Below are positions 1-12,535 of a DNA stretch of 64,000 nucleotides, piece by piece; position 1 is the stretch's first letter, and each line of letters starts with the position of its first letter. This stretch comes from Leptodontidium sp. MPI-SDFR-AT-0119 (lineage: Eukaryota > Ascomycota > Leotiomycetes > Helotiales > Leptodontidiaceae): NCBI GenBank assembly GCA_020726505.1, contig JAHLEZ010000007.1:2418001-2482000 (forward strand), in the 5' to 3' direction. The notes beneath the pieces were generated by a model that saw only the letters and a program-made list of their open reading frames with translations, had not been told where the DNA came from and made no database searches. The position numbers were made by a program, and so were the translations under genes.

Positions 1-106
1 TGTGAACAAGGACTCTAGCCTACTAGAGACTTGTGGATGCGTAGGATGCGAAAATGTTTGTTGTATAGAATTGTCTTGAATATTAGTTTAAACCTATTTA
101 CGGGAG
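1..106 (+). repeat. Left arm of a long inverted repeat (partner 27860-27966)
   Basis: The first ~105 bases, read as reverse complement, match 27860-27966 with a few substitutions. The best-kept block is around the motif GATGCGTAGGATGCGAAAAT. The arm begins at the window edge, so it may extend further left. It could be the terminal inverted repeat of one very large element or two copies of one family in opposite orientation; the window cannot decide between these. Confidence 0.7.
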
Positions 107-290
107 TCAGCTTCCCTTTTTTTCGGCATGTACACGTGTTTAAAGCCTCACACAATTGCAAGTAGTCATTACAAGGTTCGTTAAATACGTATACGAATTA
201 CCGTCTAATACTAGCCTCACGTCATCTAGGGTCCGCGATATACTAAGCTAGTAAAACACAGGTAGACGCGAACCTAATATAGGAAAGCAT

Positions 291-1800
291 GAGCTTCGAT
301 GATTTCGACAATACCGATGTTACCGAGGAGTTAGAGGGTGGGGGGAAAGGGGGGGCCGTAATACAGTAGCAAAAAGAGCTCGGAGATCTAGATGTAGGTA
401 ATCAGGACTTGGTCGAGGTCGTCGACGCGGACGACCTGAAAGACAAGGAGGTCACTGAGATCGTGTTAGCCGCAGAGCCTTAGATCCTAAACGAGCACCG
501 TTTTCGACTGCGTGGGATACGCACTTAAGCCCTTGCTGGACGCCAGACAAAGACGACCTAGTACCGAATCGTATGGGGGGATCGGTTAAATAGATCCGAT
601 TCTTGGTTCAATGAGGAAGACATACGAATATTAATGCTACGGCCGTCTTGTGAACGATCTTCTCAAGACTCGGTCTTACCGGTAGAATGGGATGTTAGTC
701 GAGTCTACCGCATGTGTTTAGATAAGAGGAGCAAAGGCAAGAAAACTTTCGAGTACCTAGTCGATGAACCCCGCACTTAGATTACTAAAGATTAGTTGAG
801 AATCTTACTCAGCCCTTTGTTAGTCGCTGAGCTTAAAGGTAACTACTTACCTTATAAATGCCCCGGTTTTAGAAATCTTGAGCAATAAGTTGCTAACAGA
901 ACATATTTCGAACAGGGTCTTGTCCTCGTCGTTTAAGCAAAGTATAACGTAATGTTCTTTTTATACATTTAGCAACTCTAATCAATAACGAGAATCGCCA
1001 TACGTCACGAGCCTCTTGCTCATCTGCACTAGCCGACCCTGTCCTGGGGGGCAACCTTATAACACTAAAGCGAGGGCACCAAGACATATATACAGACATT
1101 AGTAGCGACACCCACCATTTTACGAACTCTAATAACAATCACAACGCCTGCGATACAAGCGACGAGGACCCACGACTTATAAAGAGACGAAAGCCACGCT
1201 TAGTATCTACCGTGACTCTAACTACCTCCCTAAGGCACGCCCTAAAGGTCTATGTTAGACAGGCTGGCCCCTTTATTGCGTTGTCGATCGCCACACCTAA
1301 AATTGACGACGCGCGACTTTAGTTTAATCACGAGTGTCAGTCGACCTTCGTCGTTAATTGCTACTAGTACGCCTCGCGACCCTCCCGAAGCCCGTCTGAG
1401 ACATTAGAGGCGACACTAATTACTGAGCATTAACAGTAGCTATTCTAAGGCTTCTTGAAATGTACTAGGATCGGAGATAATGTGACATATAACCTTGAGT
1501 TCAAACTGCCATTAGTCTCGGAGTACGTTCACATACCGATTAGTCGTGTAGCACTAGAGAACGATTAAAAAGCTACTGCACATTCTAAGACACCTCAGGC
1601 ACCGCTAAAGCAAAGACGAGCCGGGCTCCTTAGTCAGAGAAAGAGGATGCGATACTCCTAACAAGGAAGGACGGTTGTTCGTGGGAGGAGATCTATAAGG
1701 ACCTCCCTGGCCGGAGTATGGGGGCTATCTAGGTGCGCTATTCGAACAAGTTCAATAGGTGATACTGCGCTACGGTGATACTACAATGCGGAGTCCTTTG
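291..1800 (+). pseudogene. Decayed unidentified coding region just inside the inverted repeat
   Basis: From an ATG at 291 a plus-strand frame reads MSFDDFDNTDVTEE and then long acidic, protein-like stretches. It is broken repeatedly by TAG/TAA codons that would be CAG, CAA or TGG before C-to-T change. Readable pieces continue past 900 (for example DIRILMLRP near 630 and KGKKTFEYLVDE near 735). No family was recognised. Its place next to the inverted repeat would suit a transposon-encoded protein, but that is inference. The stretch has less A+T than the blocks to its right. Confidence 0.4.
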
Positions 1801-1828
1801 CGGCGGCTCTGAGTATCTTCACGTACAC

Positions 1829-2173
1829 TCAAAAATCCATGCGTTGTTCACCTATATTCAATTTCGGCTCTAGAGGTTTTCTATCCCCGTTGTTTACTGC
1901 GGAGGCATGCCGTGACCACAGTGATTCTAAGCCAACTCGACCCAGAAAGGCAGAACCGTGTGTGCCGACGCTCTTGCGTCGCAGGGAAGTGAGCCTTCGA
2001 GCAGCCATTTCGATGGTGGTTTGAGCGACAGCAATCGTGATGTTAGTAGCAACGATGGGGTCGAGCGGGGCGGAGAAGCGCACACCGTAGACAAGTTGCG
2101 CTTGCTGGTATACTCCAAAGGGTGGGCTTAGAAATGGACCCATAGTCCTGATACGACTCCAAACACAATACAC
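1829..2173 (-). CDS. Uncorrupted gene fragment, hypothetical
   Basis: A minus-strand frame of about 114 codons stays open in DNA of ordinary base composition, between decayed repeats. It contains the phrases GPFLSPPFGVYQQAQLVYG and SVGTHGSAFLGRVGLESLW. These look like real protein rather than a chance reading, but no family was recognised. There is no clear start or upstream exon, so it is probably an internal or terminal piece of a gene whose remainder was lost or lies in unrecognised exons. A chance open frame cannot be excluded. Confidence 0.35.
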   Translation of the reverse strand: MYCVWSRIRTMGPFLSPPFGVYQQAQLVYGVRFSAPLDPIVATNITIAVAQTTIEMAARRLTSLRRKSVGTHGSAFLGRVGLESLWSRHASAVNNGDRKPLEPKLNIGEQRMDF

Positions 2174-2463
2174 TCGACATAGTGCGACGAGGCGTGCGTC
2201 AGGGCCGTGAGGTAGTTTCTTCGTGCTATCAACCTTCCCTTTGTCGAAACATTAATATATTCTACTGTTCCTGTGTAATTTCTTCTAAATCAATTATTGT
2301 TTTCAATCGACCACTAATATTATATCGCTTGCCTGCCACCTTCAGAGTTCTATCCCTACTCCTTGCCACTTACTAATCACTTCGCCCGCTCCCCCTTCCC
2401 TCACAAGCGTCCTGGTTTGCACTTGACTCTTCCTGCCAGATTCGAAGTCCTTAAGCACAATCA

Positions 2464-2750
2464 TGTTGCAGATGATGAATGAAAAAAGAGAGACCTTAGA
2501 GGCTTCACCAGACGGCTGGTCTGCCGAGGCGGTCCATTTTGTGGAAGCTACTGTTACTGCAACACCGGAGGAGCTGTCGGATGTGAGTTTACCTAATCTT
2601 TACTCCGGCTCGTTGCTGAGGCTTGCTAGCATATCTTTTTGAGTCGTTCGGGCAGCGCTGAGATCTTGACGCCTCTCTGTACATTGGTTCACCTGCTGGC
2701 TTCGAAAGATGTACATCTGGATAAAAATTCGGGGAGGAGGCTGGAATAAG
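2464..2750 (+). pseudogene. Possible relic of a protein-kinase C-terminal region
   Basis: An ATG at 2464 opens a short exon (MLQMMNEKRETLEASPDGW, then ATVTATPEELSD) ending at a good donor, GTGAGT, at about 2584. Past it, a second frame near 2655-2745 reads ILTPLCTLVHLLASKDVHL. The layout resembles the tail of fungal kinases in which ATA(S)A.EEL.DHPFL follows the catalytic core, but no catalytic motif is present, so this is a weak family guess. The rest of 2174-3460 shows no convincing gene; some short open frames there overlap on both strands. Confidence 0.25.
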
Positions 2751-3463
2751 AGGTGAGGTCACCGACCGAGAGGGTTAACATGTATGAGCGGCAGGTATCG
2801 ACGAGTCGTCCTTGGCCTTCAATGAGGGCTGCGCCACGAAGTAGAAATATTTAGTAATCACGGAAATATGGCACGCTGATTCGAGAGCCACAGATTGTCA
2901 AGGGGAGGTTAGGCGATTGTCTCGCAAAATAATGAACTCGTTAGGTCTTTGTAGTGTAAGTTATCTGAGCTCATTCATACCTTACCTTGCTCATTACTGC
3001 CTTCACGACCTGCTCCAAGTAATCAGGATCGAGCGAATGGCAGAATCCTCTTTCTTTCCTGGGAACAACGTTTTGATTCGCGAGTATCGCAATGCAATGT
3101 GGGCTCGAGAATCGGATTCGCCGTGCGTACTATCGACTAGATTATGGAGAGGTGTAGGGCCATGCACAGGATCGTCCTGGACATAGTACGATTTTGTAGA
3201 TTAAGTGGAGACTGGACCCCAGAAAGCCAAGCCACTAATGTAATCTTTATCCCTACTTGCCAAGAAACCTTGTGGCCGAGAAACAACATGGGGGATTTTG
3301 ACTTCGAGCATCTTAAACGCCATACTAACTTATGAGTTTCCAAAAAATAAAGATCAAAGTAACGTCCCCCCTATGTACCGAGTTGAGCTTTGACTGTCTT
3401 CGACATAATTAGAACATCTGTATTTGGGCGTCCAAGTCGTTCGGAGCTGCGGAGAAGCTACTA

Positions 3464-5990
3464 ATCGTCAGCTCGCCTCCGGTGGGCTTCCTGTTATCGC
3501 TATCGCTCTCAGTCAGAATAAGCGAGTGGCGGATCGGAAGCGAGTGCGGATTTTCGCCCGCCATCACCTTTGATGTTAATTAAGCAATAAATAGGTGTGA
3601 TTTACTACTAAAAATACATTAGGAAGAATGAATTAATTTAAAGATCTTCCTTATCTTCACTATCTTCATTACTATTAGATGAGACGCTATCTTAATAATC
3701 AGAATCTGACTCTCTAGAATTAGTATTATCGCCAACTTTACGTAACAAATCGTCTGAATCTCTACTATTGTCTGAATTAAAGCTATTACTATCAATTCCG
3801 AGGTCTCTAACAAGTGATAGTATATGTAAATAGTCTAATTGAAGCTCTTTATCGCCGTCTATATCGATGATTATAGTCAAATCGTTGTCTTTAAGTATAG
3901 GCGCTGACGAAGGCAATTTAAGCTTAGGAATCCCTCTCTTTCGCCAACGAGTAACTTGCTGTTTAAGAGGTTATTGAGACTACTAAATTTCCTTTATATT
4001 AGGGATAGGAACTAACAAAGGATCACTGTCCTCCACAATTATACTATTTACTAGGCGCTCTCATAATATTCTCTTTTAGGTACACTCTATAGACTGAGCA
4101 TTAACACCTTTCCGGTACTTAATATCACGCTCTTTTCTCTATAACTTGTCAATATAGCGCTGTGCTTTAGAAGCTTCGGTTTTAGTGTCTTTAGCGTCTC
4201 TTTTAGCTATTATCTTGTTAGCGATCTCTTTAGTAAGGCTATCTTTAAAATAAAACTATTTCTTACCCCGCTTTTTGCTCTTAATCTTATCTTTTCGTTA
4301 TTAAGATAAAATATTTAACTCTTCTGTTTATAAAGTAGCTTTTATTATAACTTGACGAGTTCTATAGAAAAAAGAAGTAAATTCTGGTCGAGATGGACTA
4401 CTTAAAAGATCTATAACCTTATGTTCCTAGCGCTATATTAATTCCTTTACGTGTATTAGTTTCTTTAGTATACGAGGTAAACTAAGCTCTTGATCTTTAG
4501 GTGATTAAGTATTGACTTTAGTTAGAGTAAAGGTTTTGAGGTTCTTTAAACAACGATCGTAGTTAATTAAATATATACTTAACTTCTTTTAGGCTTTCTT
4601 AATATTATACTAGTTAAAAGTCTTGTTACGAATTCCCTTCAAATCTTATAAGAAAAAGCAAATAGTATATTTTAAATCAAGCCTTATAAAAGCATTTTTA
4701 ATTACTAGGTCGTGGTAATGTTTATATAGTTAGAAAATGCCCATATTTAAAGGTTATATATAATGTGTTAAGTGAGAGATTAGCGGGTAAAGTAAAATGT
4801 TATTCTTATTAGCCAAATTAATGAATTTCAGAGTCTTATGGCTCTTATAATTGTCTATAAGTATAAGTTTCTATAGTTTGCCTAGTCCACAGTCTGAATT
4901 CCGAATATAATACTCTAAGTAAAGCACAGCGATTTAATTATTAGTAAATTTATTCTCACTCTCCTTTATATATATGCTAGTAAGAAGCTCCTTCTTGAAC
5001 CACTTTTGTATAAGTCGTTTGCCTTATATAAGGATCATTAGAGGAATAGGTTTTCGTCCGGTAGCGTTAATTATCTTAATAATTGTTACGGATCGTCGGT
5101 TTTTAGGACTAATAAAGTAATACTATAATTAAAAGTTAATTAGTACTTAATCTAAGTAAAAGAGTACTAGTAAGCTTACCTCTTTAATAAAGTCCGGAAC
5201 TAGTACTTCTGAGCCTTTAGGGCATCTAATTCGAAAGCCAGTTTCGTCGAAATTGATGATATCCCTTGGCTTAACTCCTATTTTTTTGTACGTACGCTTG
5301 AATCCTTTAAACTAACGTTTAACTATCTTCTCGTCCTGTGCCAATATTTGTACTCTAGCTAAAGGCTTAGTCTTGATTTTGTGAAGGCCGCTTTGTTTCT
5401 ATTATCGTGTAAACTAGCTCTAAGACGGGTTTGACGTTACTTTGTCGTATTATTATCGAATCGTACAGATAACTCTATAAATCAATTGCGTAGATGGCTA
5501 AAGCTAATGTGTAATTAATTATAGTATAAATGTGTGGAGGGCGGTTTCGTGGTAGGCTTGTAATATCTTGTTTTGTCCGCTATGTTGTTTACTAGAATTT
5601 AGTCGCTTGAGAGAGCTATTCAGCGTCGTAGGACTAACTTCAAAGATCTTTGCCGCCGTACTTTGCTTTTCTGTAGGGTGTTTTTGGAGCCATTCCTTTG
5701 CCTTACGTAGACGCGTCTTCAAATCGTCTATCGCGTTAAACGAGCCTGGCTTTGACGTACGTTGGCGCTTTGGAGGCCGTGGAGGCTTTGGGGCTTTAAT
5801 TAGACGAATTCGCTTCCGGCCTATTGTGAAGTTGAGCGAAAGTGTATCTTCTGGCGATGTAATGGTGACGTGGTTTAAGTAGGAAACGCGTATAAAATCG
5901 CGAAAATCCGCACTCGCTTCCGATCCGCACTCGCTTATACTGACTAAGACTGAAAGGATGTAGGAAGCCCACCATAAGCGAGCTGACGAT
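3464..5990 (-). mobile_element. Fot1/Pogo-type (Tc1-mariner superfamily) element, RIP-decayed
   Basis: Both ends carry an inverted repeat of about 95 bp: outer motif ATCGTCAGCTCGC, a GGTGGGCTTCCT block, then an inner AGCGAGTGCGGA motif present twice in each arm. TA dinucleotides flank both ends (3462-3463 and 5991-5992), the expected target duplication. Length is 2527 bp. The minus strand carries the transposase remnant. TIR arms are at about 3464-3557 and 5897-5990. Many stop codons show it is dead. Confidence 0.85.
3619..5722 (-). pseudogene. Fot1/Pogo-type DDE transposase (DDE_1 superfamily), decayed
   Basis: The minus-strand frame starts with a clean HTH-type N-terminus (MKTRLRKAKEWLQKHP...TAAKIFEVSPTTL, 5722-5519), like the Psq/CENP-B-type DNA-binding part of Pogo transposases. 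Downstream, with stops in between, come INFDETGFRIRCPKGSE (first catalytic Asp, near 5250), NRRSVTIIKIINATGRKPIP (near 5060), LILIDNYKSHKT (second catalytic Asp, near 4850) and LLYPLISHLTHYI. This order is diagnostic of the DDE_1 family. Stops replace expected Gln/Trp codons, consistent with RIP. The C-terminal part before 4300 is poorly readable. Confidence 0.85.
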
Positions 5991-6603
5991 TAATTGTGTT
6001 GTGGCTGCAGTATGGCACAAGTTCGGGGAACCGCCACCGTTGTCGGGTACCTTTCCCTCCCGGCTCTGTATTGGTGGGTGACCCACAAATGTAACAGCAA
6101 GGGTGCAATTCTCACACTTGCCAAGCCTGCAGTGAAACTGTGATTATGATTGAGTCGCCCCACATTATTTTCTCCACCATGGTCTCCCTCAGTCAGCTTT
6201 GACCAGGCGTGCTTGTGGATAGAACTCCCAGGACGTCGACGACAACCATCTCCTCAATTACAGTCGCTTACAAAATCGGCTTCCTCTCCGCACTCGCTGG
6301 AAGATTCGGAGCCCTACCAACCGACATGGCTAAGCGAAGTATCATGTGACCAGGAAGCACCAGGAACGTCACAACGTCGAGAGAATGACCTTGAACCTTC
6401 TAGAATAAGTTATTATAAATGTAGTATATAGAAGTCACCTCCCCCACACCCCTCTTTATTAAAGCCATAAAAATATATAAGAGAAGAATGATTCGAACAC
6501 GTATACAAAGCCGCTAGAGAGTCTTCTGCTATAAATACGTGATATCACTTTTACAAAAATTAAATATAAACGAGCAACACTACAGAGTGCCTCTTTACTA
6601 TAT

Positions 6604-9385
6604 TTATTTTGCTTGTTTAAGACTGTTAAGCATGACAGAATAATGGTCTACACAGGCCTTCGTGGTTGGATGTTCGGAACCCAATGATGACTTATAACCA
6701 GAACATGCCCTTTGGTAAAGTGTCGTCGCTTCCTTATACTTGTGTCTATTCTGGAGAAGATAGGCAAGACAGTAAACACTCGTCAGCGTGGAAGGGTGCG
6801 TCTTGCCGAGCACCCCTTCCTTGATCTCGAGCGTCTGGCGGTTCATGGCCTCGGCGTCCGCGTACTTGCCCTGGCTGTCGAGCACTGCAGCGAGGTTGCT
6901 CATGGTCGTCAGCGTGGAAGGATGCGTCTTGCCGAACGTAGTCTCCCGGATCTTGATCACTTGCTCAAGTAGCCCCCTGGCTACTTTATTGTTCCTAAGG
7001 TTTATTAAGCTTCTCACTTGAAGGTCATAAAGCGACAAGAACTTTTCCGATGGCTCGTTAACCTCCTGTTTTAGCTCGAGGAATATATCTTGCAATAATT
7101 GACTAAGTCTAGAGTCTTGTCGCATGTCTAATAGTGCCTAGTCGCACTCGAGAAAGAGCGGGGTAACAACTGCTGTCAATGCCAAGCTAAATGCCTTCTT
7201 GAATTTAATATTTAGATATAATAAGATGTGCGGAAGCAAAAGTTTCTCTTGTGTCTACCACAAGCGAGTACTTGATCGAAAGAGTCCAAGAATACAGCCA
7301 GTTACAATCTATGCCACACCTTAACACTTTAAATCCTGTCGATCCTTAGCCTAAGCATAAGTCAGCGGGTGCATCGATAATCCTACGCCATCGTCTAGAT
7401 TATATCGAGTGACTAGTGAAAGTGAGGCGAGGAGAGAACTAGCCTCAATGAGACGGAAAGGGTCTTATTTGTCTTCCTCTAAGACTATAAAACTTGGCAA
7501 CTGCGAGACGTGATCTCGAGTAAATTCATCGATATCTCTAGCCTCATTTCTAACCTACGAGATCTTTTTGCAACCTTTCTATGCCTCTTCGAAAAGCTGC
7601 AGAGGAAGAACGCTAGAGCTAAGTATCGACAGAATCTTAAGTAAGCGGAGAGTATCGCTAGCAGACTCGCTTTGAGACTGTTCTAAGATATCTGCTGAGG
7701 CTTCGAAGGTCGCGTAAACATCGCAGTACCTCGACTGGGCTTGCCTAGGTCGGTATTTCAGGAGTCGCTGTCGTTGTCGCTAGTACACTTCAGGGTATTA
7801 GTGGATTTTGTAATGGCCTTGACTAATGTATGCCCTAGCCTATATTAAGGCAAGGGTATGTGATCCAAGGAGGTTAACTACTACTTCGGCTTGGTTATTA
7901 TAAGCTAGCCACGATTCTTAAGGCAATTCCGCTGCCTTAAGTAAAAGGTGCTTCGAGTCTTTTTCCTCTAGACCCTCTAGTGCTTCGAACGCATCTAAAC
8001 TGTATCGCCTACATCCGGCAACACGAGATGTCATGACAACGGCACCGTGATTACTAGGCGGAAAGTAGACTTGGTAGTCGAAGTTAGGATTATCGGCATT
8101 ATCGAGAATGAGAAGCCAGCTTTATTAAGTAGTTGTAAGGGCTTAAAGTGCTTCGTAGACAGTCTTAGCGGAGTGGCCAAGTAGCTTTACAACGGCGATA
8201 AAGTCACGCTCAGCGGTAAAAGGCTTATCGACGTCGACCTAGAATATTCCCTAGAACTTATAATATAAGCTAAAATACTTGTAAATCTTTAAAGACTATT
8301 AGAAGGACGTACTTCTATTTCAATAAGCTCGCAATCTGTAGGCATATCTCACTCTTCCCTTGTCCGCCTAATCCTGTAATCACGAATCTGCTCTATATTT
8401 GAGCTATAGACATAGATTCACTTTAAAGAGCTCTCTGTATTCGATAAAGTAGATCAGAACGCCTAGTGAACAGACTATTAATAGCCCGAGGTATTATCTA
8501 GTGTACGTTACTATGTATATTAACACTTATACTAAAGCCAAGTATATTAGCTAATTATAATTCCAGCTCTTATTAAGTCGAGTTTATATTATGGAATTCA
8601 CTAAACTCACCTCTTGAACGTTCCTTAATCTCCCTCTTGAGCCGAATAAAGGCATTTTCCTTCCCCTCGCCATAAATTAACGGCATATATAGGCCGAAAA
8701 TTCCTAATAGAGAATAGGCCTTATCTTCTTTGCGCTTGGCTATACGTTTCGCTACTTATAGCATCCGCTCTTTAACGGTTAATTCTACGAGAGGCTTCCC
8801 TCGTAATACTTCCACTGAAATCCCCGTGATCTCGTGAAGTAATAATTCTACTAATCCCTTGTCGCCTAATCGTGCGCCCTCTTAAGAGAAGAACTCGACT
8901 GACTTTGGCGTAATAAGTTCTTGAAGTGTCTAGGCTCGAGTGAACCATTTACTGTGCCGAAATTCTAATTTCTATGTTGACTAAGAGAACAGTTCATTTG
9001 TATCACTTCGTTTCGAAACATCCAAGAAGTAAACGTAGCACTTGGCCGTATTCTAATACTAGCGAAACATAGAATTAATAGCCTCCGAAAGCTCTAGAAG
9101 ATTAGATTTGTTAATATAACATGTGTCTACCTAGAAGTATCGGAATCTATCTCTTGCTACTTGTTCGCCGTAAAACTTAATCTTTCTGTATCCGATCTTA
9201 TCTGTGTAAGTGCCTGCTCTGAAATCGTCGAACGTGACTTCTTCTATATCTTTCCCCCAAGTATAAGACAGTATCGCGTATGGCGGAATATGTTCAGTGT
9301 AATCCCTAGTACTCGTCGGTTTCCTGATTTTTTTCGTTAAAGTGGCCGACCTGCGCAAGTAGGTCGGAACCAGCAACTTAGACAT
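6604..9385 (-). pseudogene. HET - NB-ARC - TPR (NLR-like) protein, decayed
   Basis: Read from an ATG at 9385 on the minus strand. The N-terminus has the HET signature (YAILSYTWG, then YRKIKFYGEQVARDRFRYFW, 9300-9130). A nucleotide-binding core follows, with P-loop GLGGQGKSEICLQIA (near 8348-8382) and Walker B WLLILDNADN (near 8090-8118). The end carries kinesin-light-chain-like TPRs with FGKTHPSTLTTMSNLA and GSEHPTTKACVDHYSVM (7000-6610). The C-terminal TPR frame of ~170 codons is still open; the middle is full of Gln/Trp-to-stop changes. This is the architecture of fungal NLR-type incompatibility receptors. About 2.8 kb matches a near-full-length gene, now dead. Confidence 0.85.
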
Positions 9386-9425
9386 ACTAGCAACTTAAAC
9401 ACAGCGGGGCCGGCCTAATTAATTA
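9316..9425 (-). repeat. Inverted repeat: 5' end of the HET-NLR gene, left copy
   Basis: This segment covers the first ~25 codons of the NLR gene and about 40 bp upstream. It recurs in inverted orientation at 12536-12660, so two HET gene starts face away from each other around the nested transposase. The match ends near 9425 in a CTAATTAATTA stretch. Confidence 0.75.
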
Positions 9426-12400
9426 CTTTACACAACTAATTCTAGTCCGTTTGACTTAATTTTTTCATAAAAAGATGCGCGATAGTTAAAATAATAATTA
9501 CTAAATAAATACATTAAGTTAGGGCTAATTAATAAGGCGTTATATTAAGTTTAATATAGTTTTTAAGTGTAAATTTGGCAGGTCTTGGCGCCTCGGGACT
9601 TCCCGCAGTTCGTTAACAGGGGTACAAACCGCGTCCGGATTTCCCTACTAACACGTAAAAACGCGATTTATCTTACTCACACATACACTATTTAATCTAG
9701 ACCACAAACTACGCCTACAATGGCTAAATCTACGCCTCAAATCAAGTATAAAGGGTCTAAGAAGGGCAAAAAGAAGACCTCTTTAAATACTAGTATTACT
9801 CGTATACGAAAAAAGCCCAAATACAAAACCCCCGCATACATAAGCTAAGAAGCTAAGATTCAAGCTGCCTTAGAGGTATACGAGAACCCCGACGACACCG
9901 ATATTACTAGTCTACGTATTACCGCTAGCGTCTTTAATAAAGTCAACTACTTTACGTTAAATCACCGTTATAAGAAGAGAGACAGTTCAAAGAATTTAGC
10001 TAAGAATGGAGGCCATAACAAGAAGCTAAATAAAGCTCAAAAAGTATCTTTAATATAATATATTAATATTACTATTAAGAGAGGCTTTCTTATAAGATAT
10101 AATATAATTGTTACCGCTGTAACTATAATATTAAGTCTCTCAATAGAAATTTTCCAGCGAATTAGACAAAATTAGGCCAAAAAATAGGTTAATAAAATAA
10201 ACGCTACTAGCCGATATTATACTTTACAAACTACTCTAATAGACTAAAAGCGCAAAGATTGTATAACGATTAAAGAAATTACTAGTTACTTTAAGAAGTT
10301 AGCTATAGTAATAACCAAATACTTAATATATTAAAAAGATATCTTTAATATAGACGAAATTAGCTTCCGGGTCGGGTGTATTAGTAGTATAACAGTTATT
10401 ACGCACAAGAACATCAGGAAAGTACGTTTTTCTACCTAAAAAGCGCTTATCCCGATGACTAAGTGCGTATTAACTGTTTTTAAGTTTATACCCGTGACCC
10501 TATTAACCGCGAATCTGTGTCAGTCATTAAGTGTATTTCTGCCGCTAGTTACGTCATTAATTACTATATTATTATGCCGGGGGCTATCTACCTAAAGAAG
10601 ATGTTTAATAACAACTTACCTCTAAGCACAAAGATTTCTTATAATAAAAAGGGGTATTTTAGTAACGAGCTTGTATTAAAATGGCTCAAACACTTTAATT
10701 AATAAACTAAAGGCCGCTAACAAGTTCAATAGCGTCTCTTGATATTTAATAACTATAGTAACTATATAACGTATGAGTTTATCTCTAGGTATAAGTAACT
10801 AAAGATTATACCTTTTTGTTTAATTGCTCACTCGACGCATACTATATAACTATTAAACGTTACTTGTTTTTAGTTTAAAAAGCATTAACATAGACGAGCA
10901 ATTAAAGATAAAATTAGAGACGGTTATAACACCTTCACCAAATACACCTTTCTTTAGTGCCTTCATTAAATTAGAGCTAAAACCTTTAAGAAAGAGACAA
11001 TTTAGTTAGCCTTTAGGCGTACCGGCATATAGCTATTAAACGCGGATGTTATTATTTCAGCTTTCAAGCTTACCCAGGATACTCAAATAGGCGATAAAAA
11101 CACTAGTGGACGGGTATACAATTATACCCTAGATAATTCATCTAATATAATTAATATTCCTGTATTTAACAAACCTATATCACGCTAGGTACCAGCTAAT
11201 AATCGGTTTTAGGAGGCCGAAACCGCGTCAGACGACAAATACGACTATATTCCGTGGATTCAGGATAATAGGGCTTTCGATAATGAGCCAGAGGACAGAA
11301 TCCAGCTCCCACAGCTCCCACGTGACAGAAATATCAATATTACAGACGACTTAATAGCTCCATTAGTAAGCTCTCGTATTAACGAATTACTTAATATTCA
11401 AGATTTAATAGAGGCAGTTACTCCAGAGTAACCTTTATAACCTAAAAGTGTAGTAGACTACGGCGATTACGGCTTTAGAAAGACAGCGGAAGATCCACGT
11501 TAGTACAAGAAGACGCCATTTTTTAATACACTATATAGGGCTAAAGGAATCAACGCATACGCCGAATTTCTAAAAACCTACAAAGATATACTATCATCTC
11601 TATCAAAGCGACTCTCTAATAAGAAATTCCGAAAAGGTAATACAGTTAATGCGATATTAGCCGACGCCGCGCGCCAAGAGCTCACTTCAGTTCCAAGTAC
11701 TACCTAAGGCAGCCAATCCCTTGTGCTCAATAACGAAGATAGTGCCAAGAGAGTCAAACCACGCGGCGGAGGCCGTGTAATCTCCTCTAGGGAAGGGTTG
11801 CGAATCATCGGCAAAAGGAACGAAGCTGCCCAAGAGTCCAAACTTACGAAGCTCCACAAAGAGGCAAATATTACTAGAAATATATTAAAGTTAGAAAAAG
11901 AGAAGGTTACTAGAGCTCTAGCTTGACAGTAAAAGAAAGAGGAGAAGGAGACTACAAAGGTTTAAAAAAGAATAAAAAAGGCACGCATTCGGGAGGAGAA
12001 AGCTCAGGCTAAAATACAACAAAGGCTCAACAAAGCTACGAAGATACAGGCTTTAATTAGTGCTAAGAAGAAGCCTAGGGGTCAAAAACCAAATACAATT
12101 AAAGAGGAAGAGGCTACACAGCAAGAAGAGGCTATATAGTAAGAGCCTATAGTTATAGCCGCATCTCAAAGACTAATTCATACCAAGAGACTAACACAAA
12201 AGGCGATTGAGATACTTAGCGACGACGAGCAAGATAGTAGCAGTAATATCGAGAGCCTTATAGAGTCAGATTTGTCCGCTAATTCCGATTCCGACGTTAA
12301 TTTGACTAATAATAGTAGTGGTGGGCCTATAGATTACGATAATTACAATTAAGGAGTGTCAAAGTTAGTGGTCGGATAGGGATTACATAAGCGAGTGCAC

Positions 12401-12535
12401 CTAAAATCCCCTTTACTTCAATTAATTACAATACATAACATAAATCAAATAACGTTATCTAAGTTGTAATTAGTACAGAAATTTATTCCGCATCTAATGG
12501 TTTATCCCCGAAGTTAATTGTATTAGTAGTTAAAA
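9426..12535 (+). mobile_element. Nested Fot1-like element between the two HET gene starts
   Basis: The DNA between the two inverted HET fragments carries a plus-strand Fot1-type transposase. Its exact ends are not clear: the sequences next to the HET copies share only a short inverted ATTAA motif preceded by TA on each side. The limits given are simply where the HET similarity stops. Confidence 0.5.
9720..12352 (+). pseudogene. Fot1/Tigger-like DDE transposase, decayed
   Basis: Starts MAKSTPQIKYKGSKKGKKK at 9720, then a CENP-B-type HTH region (ITSLRITASVFNKVNYF...LNHRY). The catalytic part has FNIDEISFRVGC (first Asp, near 10340) and TVITHKNIRKVR, then GAIYLKKMFNNNLPLSTKIS and NELVLKWLKHF (10570-10700). 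The tail is lysine/glutamate-rich and coiled-coil-like (11800-12200) and acidic, ending with TAA at 12350-12352. This layout, including the charged tail, is typical of Fot1/Tigger-type fungal transposases. More than a dozen internal stops. Confidence 0.8.

Noticed and set aside
3511..5944. Shorter ends for the Fot1/Pogo element at the AGCGAGTGCGGA repeats
   Set aside because: Inverted similarity continues outward to ATCGTCAGCTCGC and TA flanks both outer ends, so the longer limits fit better.
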